A stretch of DNA of 64,000 nucleotides, from assembly GCA_902580225.1 (NCBI GenBank), contig CACHJU010000006.1:19533-83532 (forward strand), written 5' to 3'. This DNA is from an uncultured Verrucomicrobiota bacterium. GTDB lineage: Bacteria > Verrucomicrobiota > Verrucomicrobiia > Opitutales > Seribacteraceae. The position numbers and the translations under genes are program-made. Positions 56,449-64,000 of this stretch are shown here, piece after piece. Under the pieces are notes generated by a model that was not told where the DNA came from, did no database searches, and saw only the letters and a program-made list of their open reading frames with translations. Position 1 is the first letter of the stretch; every line of letters starts with the position of its first letter.

Positions 56449-57840
56449 TCAACTTTCTCGAAGACCGGAGAACACATTACCGGTTGGCTTTGGCGGTATA
56501 GAACTAAGCCATTTTTGAAGCAGGTTTTTCATCCGTTTGACCGTTTCCAAATTCTTTGCAGCCAGGTCACTACTTTCCAGCGGATCATCAACCAAATCGA
56601 AGAGTTCCACATGGGACTGATCTTTATTAAGCACCAGTTTCCACTGCTCAGAAACCACGGCATAGGCAACCCAATGATCTGGTTTTGCCTGGTTAGCGGG
56701 CCAGGGTGCAGACATTCTCCAAAAGATTGGTTTCTTCCGCAGTTTGTTTCCCTGCCCCATTAAAGTTGAGACTTGGCTGATTCCATCTGATTGGTACGAC
56801 TTGGGCAATTTCACATTCCCAAGTTCACAAAAAGTGGGCAACAAATCGACCGCTGACAGGACCGAGGTTTTATCCACTTTCCCCGCAGCAATTTTCCCGG
56901 GCCAACGGGCAATAAAGGGAACCCCGATACCGCCTTCCAGCAAAGCCCCTTTATAAGCACGTCGCCCTCCTGTAATCCCCTTCGCTGCACCGATCCCATA
57001 TCCCGGACCGGTTGCTGAATCATAACTCAGGGTAATGGGAGAATTCGGAGACCCCCTGGCCGGCCCGTTATCCGAGCTAAAAATAACCAGGGTATTATCA
57101 GAAATTTTCATCTCGTCCAGAGCATTCAACAATTGACCGATTCTCAGGTCCGCATGGTACAAGGTGGCCGCATAAATATTGTCCGCCTCCGGTAAATCGG
57201 GAAAAAGTTTCTGCAATTTGGGATCTACATGAAAGGGTGTGTGCGGTTCATGAATCCATAAATTGATAAAAAATGGTTTTCCACTCTCCTTGCTTTTTTT
57301 CATGAATGGAATTGCACTCTTCACATCATCGTGCACAAACATTTGTGGCCCAGAACAATTATAGGACCCATAATCATCATAGCCATATTCAGTGAGAAAC
57401 GGAGCATCCGGAATCATATCATTTGCCAGGTGCCATTTTCCATAATGTGCAGTGGCATATCCAGCTTTTTTGAGAAATTTTGGTAACAAGGGGGCTTTGG
57501 TATCCAGCCAATCAGGCATATTGCGCCTCTGATTGCTTGGCACCCATGCAAAGTGCCCGTCAATATTATAACGGGCAGGAAAATGCCCGGTCATCACTGC
57601 GGTCCGACTGGGTGAACACACACCGCTTGCCACCGTAAAACGATAAAAATCAGTCCCCTCCTTGGCCAGTCGGTCAATGTTCGGCGTCTTCAAATAAGGA
57701 TGTCCATGGCAACCCAGATCACCCCATCCCCAGTCATCCGCGAAAATAAAAACAATGTTGGGTGAATCTTTTTCAGCATGAAGAGAGAAGGTGATAAGAG
57801 CCAAAAACAGGAGGGAAAAACAGGAGATGAATGAAGTCAT
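56449..57840 (-). CDS. Type I sulfatase
   Basis: [73 protein letters not shown]. Confidence 0.95.
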   Translation of the reverse strand: MTSFISCFSLLFLALITFSLHAEKDSPNIVFIFADDWGWGDLGCHGHPYLKTPNIDRLAKEGTDFYRFTVASGVCSPSRTAVMTGHFPARYNIDGHFAWVPSNQRRNMPDWLDTKAPLLPKFLKKAGYATAHYGKWHLANDMIPDAPFLTEYGYDDYGSYNCSGPQMFVHDDVKSAIPFMKKSKESGKPFFINLWIHEPHTPFHVDPKLQKLFPDLPEADNIYAATLYHADLRIGQLLNALDEMKISDNTLVIFSSDNGPARGSPNSPITLSYDSATGPGYGIGAAKGITGGRRAYKGALLEGGIGVPFIARWPGKIAAGKVDKTSVLSAVDLLPTFCELGNVKLPKSYQSDGISQVSTLMGQGNKLRKKPIFWRMSAPWPANQAKPDHWVAYAVVSEQWKLVLNKDQSHVELFDLVDDPLESSDLAAKNLETVKRMKNLLQKWLSSIPPKPTGNVFSGLRES

Positions 57841-58014
57841 AATGAATGGATTTTCTTAAATGTGGAAGACTGGAAGTTGTATTTAAAAATCCGATATTGA
57901 GCCAAGAAAGAAATATGTCAACGACAGGGCATTCATTGCCGGTCGAATCAAAATTTTAGATCAGATCCTGATTTTCAGATTGCCAATTGAAATTCCCAGG
58001 TTCTCCATGTTGGG

Positions 58015-59550
58015 ATGAATAAATTGTCCTTGATTCTTTTCCCTCTTATGGTTTCGGCCAGTATCCTCTATTCGGCCAAGCCCATGAATATTGTCTTCAT
58101 GTTTGCTGATGATCATGCTTATCAGGCAATCTCTGCTTATGGCTCAAATCGGAATCAAACCCCCAATATTGACCGTCTCGCCAAGGAAGGTATGCTCTTT
58201 GACCGGGCCTTTGTCACCAATTCAATTTGTGCACCAAGTCGGGCGGTTATTCTCACTGGTAAACACAGCCATCTCAACGGACAGTTGACCAACGGACAGC
58301 GCTTTGATGGGGAACAACAAACTTTTCCCAAACTGCTCCAGAAAAAAGGCTACCAGACCGCCATGGTTGGAAAATGGCACCTCAAAAGTGATCCAACTGG
58401 TTTTGATTTCTGGCAAGTGCTTCAGGGTCAGGGTCCCTATTACAATCCACCCATGAATACCCCTGACGGCGTGAAAAAGATTACCGGCTACACCACTGAT
58501 GTGATCACCGATGTGACCCTGGACTGGCTTAAGAACAAAAGAGATCCCAACAAACCTTTCATTCTCATGAGCCAGCACAAGGCACCCCATCGGAATTGGC
58601 AACCCGGTCCGAAATACCTGACCAAATACGACGGCATGGACATTCCTGAACCCGAAACCCTTCGGGATGACTATAAAAACCGTCTCGAACCCGCCTCCAC
58701 CCAGGCAATGACCATTGACCGTCACCTTTCCACCAGCGACTTAAAAATCAAGGCTCCGAGCAACCTCACGCCCGAACAGAAGGAAAAATGGGACGCCGCT
58801 TATGGCCCTAAAAATAAGGCTTTGGAGGATGCGAATTTAGAAGGAGATGCCCTTTTCAAATGGAAATACCAGCGCTATGTAAAAGACTATCTCCGCTGCA
58901 TCGATGCGGTCGATGAAAGTGTCGGACGTATTCTCGACTACCTCGATCAGTCCGGTTTGGCAGAGAACACTGTGGTCATTTACTCTTCGGATCAGGGTTG
59001 GTATTTGGGAGAACATGGATGGTACGATAAGCGTTGGATGTACGAGGAGTCATTCCGTACGCCCCTCCTGGTTCGTTGGCCCGGGGTCACCAAACCCGGT
59101 AGTAAAAATACTGATCTCGTCCAAAACCTCGATTATGCTCAGACCTTTCTTGATATCTCCGGCATAAAATCACCCAAAGATATGCAGGGAAAATCCATTG
59201 TTCCCTTACTCAAGGGAAAAAAGCCCAAAAACTGGCGTAAATCTCTTTACTATCAATATTATGAATTTCCCGGTGGCCACAGTGTCAGACGCCACTACGG
59301 AGTTCGAACCGAGACCCACAAGCTGATTTACTTTTACATGCTCGATGGCTGGGAACTCTATGATTTGGAAAAGGATCCAAATGAACTTAATTCAGTGTAT
59401 GGACAACCTGAATATGCTGCCCTTACCAAAGAACTTAAGGATGAGCTCAACCGACTTCGAAAAAAATACAAGGTACCGGTGGATGACCGCCCGCTCACCA
59501 AAGTACCTAGAACCCCTAGAAAACCAAAAAAAGAAAAGAAGAAGAGCTGA
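58015..59550 (+). CDS. Type I sulfatase with Lys-rich C-terminal tail
   Basis: [84 protein letters not shown]. Confidence 0.95.
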   Translation: MNKLSLILFPLMVSASILYSAKPMNIVFMFADDHAYQAISAYGSNRNQTPNIDRLAKEGMLFDRAFVTNSICAPSRAVILTGKHSHLNGQLTNGQRFDGEQQTFPKLLQKKGYQTAMVGKWHLKSDPTGFDFWQVLQGQGPYYNPPMNTPDGVKKITGYTTDVITDVTLDWLKNKRDPNKPFILMSQHKAPHRNWQPGPKYLTKYDGMDIPEPETLRDDYKNRLEPASTQAMTIDRHLSTSDLKIKAPSNLTPEQKEKWDAAYGPKNKALEDANLEGDALFKWKYQRYVKDYLRCIDAVDESVGRILDYLDQSGLAENTVVIYSSDQGWYLGEHGWYDKRWMYEESFRTPLLVRWPGVTKPGSKNTDLVQNLDYAQTFLDISGIKSPKDMQGKSIVPLLKGKKPKNWRKSLYYQYYEFPGGHSVRRHYGVRTETHKLIYFYMLDGWELYDLEKDPNELNSVYGQPEYAALTKELKDELNRLRKKYKVPVDDRPLTKVPRTPRKPKKEKKKS

Positions 59551-59577
59551 TCCGAAAAAAGTTTATTATGGAAAGTT

Positions 59578-61062
59578 TTAATCAATCACCTTGATTGGAA
59601 AATACCGGGACGGAGTGTGTTCCTTTTCCATAATCTCTTTTATTTGTTGAACCACATTTGGATGCTTTGCGGCCAGATCCTCGGATTCTGATTCATCTTT
59701 GGACAGATCAAATAGCTCAATTTTCAGAGGATCATGGTTCTTTCCTTTACGGATCATTTTCTGGCGAATCCCTTTCCACTTTCCCATCCAAACTGCCTGT
59801 TGTCCCCCGTAACCGGAGAATTCCCTATACAAGGGAGGTCTTTTAGAATTAGCTTTCCCGAGGAGACTGGGTTTCAAATTATGCCCGTCATGCTCGGCAA
59901 CCAAAGGGGTTTTTGCATCAATTAAATCATGCAGGGTGACCATCCAGTCTTCAAAACCAGTCCGTTGATCCGAAACCGAACCGGGTTTTATCTTACCCGG
60001 CCATTTTGCAATCAAGGGTACACGAATACCACCTTCATAAAGGGATCCTTTCAAGCCCCTCAAATTCCCGACGCTGTTAAAAAAGTCGTAATCCACTTCC
60101 AGTTTCAGATGACTGGTTCCATTGTCCGAGGTAAAAATCACAATCGTATCCTCGGTCAGACCAAGCCGCTTGATTAAATTCACCAAATTACCAACATTCC
60201 GATCCATCCGGGTAATCATCGCCGCATATGCCGCACGGGGAGTAAAATGAGGGGTGTATCCATATCCCTGGGAGCGCGTAAAGGGTGGGTCATTCCAATT
60301 AAGTTTCAGGTAGGGTTTCAATTCATCATCGGGCACATGCAGGGCCACATGAGGAATAAGCGTCGGATAATAGAGAAAGAATGGCTTGTCCTTATTTTTC
60401 TTAATAAACTTCAAGGCCTGTTCATTTATCCGGTCGGATGCATAATCCTTTCCTTTGAAAATTTCATAACTCTTGGGATCCTCTGGATCTGTTCCTTTTA
60501 CCAGGGATGCATGTCCCGGAACTGGAGGGTTGTTCTTCAAGGGAACCCGGTCCCGGTCACTCCATAAATAATCCGGATAATAACTGTGGGCATGGCGTTG
60601 ACAGTTGTATCCATAAAACCGGTCAAACCCTTGATTCATCGGATCCCCTTCCGTACCCGGGCTGCCCAGACCCCATTTTCCAAAGGCACCGGTTGCGTAA
60701 CCCTCTTTTTTAAAGATCTCCGCCATGGTCAGTTCATTAAGAGGTATCGGCCGTTGTCCCTCCGGTTTGATTTCTCCATTATTTCGGATGAATGCATGGC
60801 CGGGATGTTTCCCGGTCATCAACACACAACGGGATGGGGCACAAACTGCATTTCCTGAATAATTCTGGGTAAAGCGCATTCCCTCCTCTGCAAGTTTGTC
60901 AAGATGGGGAGTCCTTATTTTTTTCTGCCCGTAACTTCCCAGTTCCCGATATCCAAGATCATCGGCCAGTATAAATATGACATTCGGTTTTCGTGCTTCT
61001 AAGCAGAAAATAGGAAAAAGAGTTATGAACAGAATGAAAGAAAATGAATATTTTTTATTCAT
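59578..61062 (-). CDS. Type I sulfatase
   Basis: NVIFILADDLGYRELGSYGQ; AVCAPSRCVLMTGKHPGH; FGKWGLGSPG; FTSDNGTSHLK. Confidence 0.95.
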   Translation of the reverse strand: MNKKYSFSFILFITLFPIFCLEARKPNVIFILADDLGYRELGSYGQKKIRTPHLDKLAEEGMRFTQNYSGNAVCAPSRCVLMTGKHPGHAFIRNNGEIKPEGQRPIPLNELTMAEIFKKEGYATGAFGKWGLGSPGTEGDPMNQGFDRFYGYNCQRHAHSYYPDYLWSDRDRVPLKNNPPVPGHASLVKGTDPEDPKSYEIFKGKDYASDRINEQALKFIKKNKDKPFFLYYPTLIPHVALHVPDDELKPYLKLNWNDPPFTRSQGYGYTPHFTPRAAYAAMITRMDRNVGNLVNLIKRLGLTEDTIVIFTSDNGTSHLKLEVDYDFFNSVGNLRGLKGSLYEGGIRVPLIAKWPGKIKPGSVSDQRTGFEDWMVTLHDLIDAKTPLVAEHDGHNLKPSLLGKANSKRPPLYREFSGYGGQQAVWMGKWKGIRQKMIRKGKNHDPLKIELFDLSKDESESEDLAAKHPNVVQQIKEIMEKEHTPSRYFPIKVID

Positions 61063-61214
61063 AGGATTGGATTAGGGGATAAGGATAAACTTTTACAAAA
61101 CCATGGATTGTTGTAATTTGTTAGTGTAAAAACAAGCGGATTTTTTCTTTACTACTTGAATTGTCCTCCTAGAGTTTAAATATTCACCCTATATCAGACC
61201 GGATTCCTTTATCT

Positions 61215-62177
61215 ATGAAAATACCATTCATTCCTTTTTTAACTGCCAGTATTATGCTTGTAGGTTCGCTCGAGGCTGCCAAAGTCGTTTTCCTTTACGG
61301 TGCTCGAAGTCATGCATCCGGCGATCATGAATTCCAGGCTGGTTCCCACTTATTGGCCAAGCATATTAATGCTCAGGACAAAGTAGACCTTCAGGCAACC
61401 GTTCATCCAGGCTGGCCTGAGGATGAATCCATTCTTGACGATGCCGATGCCATTGTAATCTATGCAGACGGTACCAAAGTGATTGGGAACGGATGGGAAA
61501 AAATGGACCAATTGGTCAAAGAGAAAAAAACGGGTGTTCTCTTCATGCACTATGCGGTTCATCCCAGTGTGGAACAGGGCGAAAAATACTACCTTCCCTG
61601 GATCGGGGGTTTTTTCGAGAACGGGATCTCGGTTAATCCATTCTGGCGGGCAAATATAAAACCGAAAAAAGGCCATGAAACTGCCCATGGGGTCGGCCCC
61701 ATTTCGGCGGTGGATGAATTTTACTTCAATATCAAACTCCACCCCGACTCCCTCAACCTCGGAGCCGCCACACCCACCGAAAAAAATCTTCTCCGGATCA
61801 ATAATATCTGGACCCGGGCGGCTTATTTGGCCAAGGGCAAAACTCAGTCCCTGCTCTGGGGAATCACCCGGCAGGGAGGCGGACGGGGAGCCGGTTTCAC
61901 CGGTGGACACCACCATCGAAACTGGGCTATTGATGGCTACCGTCAACTTGTCCTTAACACCATTGCCTGGATTGCCGGGGAGAAAGTTCCCAATTCGGGC
62001 GTACCCACCTATCCGGTCACTGAGGATGAACTCAATGAAAAACTTGATGATTATGGCGACAAGACCAACCGGATCAAACTCCCCACCCTCGCGGATATTA
62101 CTTTTACCCCCGGCCCATGGATGACTCCCGAGGAACATGCCGAATCCCGCCGGAAGCCCAAAAAGAAGAAAAAATAA
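61215..62177 (+). CDS. ThuA-like secreted protein with Lys-rich tail
   Basis: KVVFLYGARSHASGDHEFQAGSHLLAKHIN; DDADAIVIYADG; GGHHHRNWAIDGYRQLVLNTIAWIAGEKVP. Confidence 0.87.
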   Translation: MKIPFIPFLTASIMLVGSLEAAKVVFLYGARSHASGDHEFQAGSHLLAKHINAQDKVDLQATVHPGWPEDESILDDADAIVIYADGTKVIGNGWEKMDQLVKEKKTGVLFMHYAVHPSVEQGEKYYLPWIGGFFENGISVNPFWRANIKPKKGHETAHGVGPISAVDEFYFNIKLHPDSLNLGAATPTEKNLLRINNIWTRAAYLAKGKTQSLLWGITRQGGGRGAGFTGGHHHRNWAIDGYRQLVLNTIAWIAGEKVPNSGVPTYPVTEDELNEKLDDYGDKTNRIKLPTLADITFTPGPWMTPEEHAESRRKPKKKKK

Positions 62178-62225
62178 ACCCTTAATTTCAAGCCAGCCTT
62201 GATTAACCCAACCCTACTTAAAACA

Positions 62226-62915
62226 ATGAAAAAATATTCCCTATTCATTCTATTCACCTCACTGGCATCCGGGCTTTTAGCCAAGCACCATGAGGGAGAA
62301 ATGACGCCCATCTTCGACGGAAAATCCCTGGACGGTTGGACCCAGCTTAATGGAACCGCAGATTACCGGGTCGAAAAAGGAGCCATCATTGGCAAGACTA
62401 AAGAAGGCAGTCCCAATTCCTTCCTCTGTTCCGATAAATTATACGGTGATTTTGCCCTTCAGTTTCAGGTCAAATTGATCAATAACGAACTCAATTCCGG
62501 GGTTCAAATTCGTTCCCAATGCAAGGAACTGACGGAAAAGGAAAAAAAGCGGGGTGATAAACACGGCCGGGTCAACGGTCCCCAGGTGGAAATTGAAGCC
62601 ACTAAAGATAAGGGTGCCGAATCGGGCTATATTTATGGAGAAGCATGTGGTGGCTGGATGACCCCAAAGGAGGACCTCATCCCCCACACCCACTTTAAAA
62701 ATGGAGAATGGAACCAATATCGAATTATTGCTAAAGGTCCCCGTATTCAAACCTGGGTCAATGGCACTCAAGTTTCCAATCTTACTGATAAGGAAAAACA
62801 CAAATCTCACCCCAAAGGCTTTATTGGACTGCAGGTTCACTCCATCAAAAAAGGATCAGGTCCTTACGAAGTTGCCTGGAAAAATATAAAGATAAAAGAA
62901 CTGGGTAAAAAATAA
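62226..62915 (+). CDS. DUF1080 protein
   Basis: MTPIFDGKSLDGWTQLNGTADYRVEKGAIIGKTKEG; LNSGVQIRSQC; FIGLQVHSIKKGSGPYEVAWKNIKIKEL. Confidence 0.92.
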   Translation: MKKYSLFILFTSLASGLLAKHHEGEMTPIFDGKSLDGWTQLNGTADYRVEKGAIIGKTKEGSPNSFLCSDKLYGDFALQFQVKLINNELNSGVQIRSQCKELTEKEKKRGDKHGRVNGPQVEIEATKDKGAESGYIYGEACGGWMTPKEDLIPHTHFKNGEWNQYRIIAKGPRIQTWVNGTQVSNLTDKEKHKSHPKGFIGLQVHSIKKGSGPYEVAWKNIKIKELGKK

Positions 62916-62927
62916 ATCTTCCCGCAC

Positions 62928-63590
62928 ATGAAATTTCTTGGATTGTTACCCCTGAGTCTGCTTCTTTCTTCCTTCTGTTTGGCGAATCCTGAGAAAAAAG
63001 AAAACGATGGATTCATTTCTCTCTTCAATGGAAAAGACCTTTCTCACTGGCAAACCACCGGGAACTGGCTTCCTCAAAAAGATGGATCCCTTCTCATCCA
63101 ACCCAAACCTGGACAAGAAGGCTGGCAGCGGTATTCGGATTATTTAATCAGCAAGGAAAAATTCGGGGACTTTATCCTTACCCTTGAATACAAATACCCC
63201 CCCAAGGGAAACAGCGGGGTCTTCTTCCGCATTGGGGATCCAAAAAATCCGGTTAAAACTGGAATTGAATGCCAGATTCTGGACTCATCCGGCAAAGCGG
63301 ATGATCAAATGGGTCACCATGACCATGGTGGCATAATCCGCACTGTTGGGCCGAGGTTTAATATGTCCAAAGAACCCGGCGAATGGAACCAAATGAAAAT
63401 TCAATGTCAGGGTCATCAACTCATCATTCATTTAAACGGTGAACAAATTATAAACCATTGGCTGGACAGTGCCGGAAAAGGAAAACTGACCGGTGTGTCC
63501 GATCGACCGATTATTGGCCATATTGGCCTTCAGGACCATGGCGTACCTAACAACCTGTATTTTAGAAATTTACGGATTAAAAAGCTCTAA
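62928..63590 (+). CDS. DUF1080 protein
   Basis: DGFISLFNGKDLSHWQTTGNWLPQKDGSLLIQ; YKYPPKGNSGVFFRIGD; IGLQDHGVPNNLYFRNLRIKKL. Confidence 0.92.
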   Translation: MKFLGLLPLSLLLSSFCLANPEKKENDGFISLFNGKDLSHWQTTGNWLPQKDGSLLIQPKPGQEGWQRYSDYLISKEKFGDFILTLEYKYPPKGNSGVFFRIGDPKNPVKTGIECQILDSSGKADDQMGHHDHGGIIRTVGPRFNMSKEPGEWNQMKIQCQGHQLIIHLNGEQIINHWLDSAGKGKLTGVSDRPIIGHIGLQDHGVPNNLYFRNLRIKKL

Positions 63591-63668
63591 TTTTTCAAAA
63601 GTTTTCTAACTTTTTGGTAAGAAATATTCTCCTTGTGGTAATTACCTATGTAATACACTTTATATAAC

Positions 63669-64000
63669 ATGCAATATCCCTTACCCTTTCTTAGGAATTT
63701 ATTCCCAATATGGAATAAATGGGTTCTTGTTGTATCCGCATTCCTATTATCGGTTTTTTCCGGTTCATCCGTTTTTGCAAGTATGGCTAACCACTCCCTG
63801 ATTCTCAAATCAGACGGATCACTCCATACTTTCGGAAATAATGGCTACGGACAACTGGGGGACGGAACCACTACCACCAGAAACACACCCACCCAAATTC
63901 TTGCGTCCGGGGTCTCTCAAATTGCTGCAGGTAGTTACCACTCCCTGATTCTCAAAGCGGACGGGTCCCTCCATACTTTCGGAATTAATACTTCCGGACA
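63669..64000 (+). CDS. RCC1-repeat protein, N-terminal part, runs off window end
   Basis: MQYPLPFLRNLFPIWNKWVLVVSAFLLSVFSGSSVFA; HSLILKSDGSLHTFGNNGYGQLGDGTTTTRNTP repeated as HSLILKADGSLHTFGINTSG. Confidence 0.85.
   Translation, partial: MQYPLPFLRNLFPIWNKWVLVVSAFLLSVFSGSSVFASMANHSLILKSDGSLHTFGNNGYGQLGDGTTTTRNTPTQILASGVSQIAAGSYHSLILKADGSLHTFGINTSG

Noticed and set aside
58222-58725. 167-aa minus-strand ORF
   Set aside because: Antisense shadow within a well-supported sulfatase.
61350-62138. 262-aa minus-strand ORF
   Set aside because: Antisense to the clear ThuA-like gene; composition is the expected shadow of the + frame, no recognisable motifs.
62226-63590. Adjacent DUF1080 genes as a recent tandem duplication
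   Set aside because: The two proteins share only family motifs and differ widely elsewhere, so recent duplication is not supported.
1-64000. CRISPR arrays, tRNA/rRNA genes, transposases or integrases
   Set aside because: None recognised in the sequence or ORF track; the repetitive character of the window comes from paralogous protein families, not mobile elements.

Overview
A 64 kb, roughly mid-GC chromosomal window that looks like the PVC superphylum (Verrucomicrobiota/Planctomycetota), judging by its protein families: DUF1549/DUF1553 + DUF1501, DUF1592 + DUF1552, PVC-type CxxCH heme proteins, DUF1080 and Tat-exported Gfo/Idh/MocA proteins. It is dominated by predicted secreted type I sulfatases. 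I count 13 apparently intact genes plus one decayed copy, including a run of eight co-directional genes (22133-35643). Around these are seven DUF1080 (3-keto-disaccharide-hydrolase-like) domains, three PQQ-like propellers, two Tat-type Gfo/Idh/MocA oxidoreductases and three cytochrome-c-like gene sets. Only two recognisable glycosidase-like genes are present (a GH16 and a GH43/GH117-like propeller). I see no sulfatase-maturation enzyme, SusCD/TonB transporter, tRNA, rRNA, CRISPR array or transposase. Points most worth a second look: (i) a possible glycosidase-poor, sulfatase + oxidation/3-keto-hydrolysis strategy for sulfated glycans; (ii) an acyltransferase with an ankyrin block inserted in its membrane domain; (iii) a ~200-nt structured region ending in a GCAA-loop terminator (50718-50924), possibly an ncRNA; (iv) sulfatases with non-canonical active-site motifs (CSTFR, CAPFR, CMASR); (v) decayed or detached fragments (sulfatase pseudogene, orphan C-terminal domain after a DUF1080, decapitated EF-hand ORF); (vi) a Phd/VapC-type toxin-antitoxin pair with a perfect 9-bp inverted repeat just upstream; (vii) a solitary zinc-ribbon C5-cytosine methyltransferase. 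All family calls come from reading motifs in the supplied translations; no database search was run.
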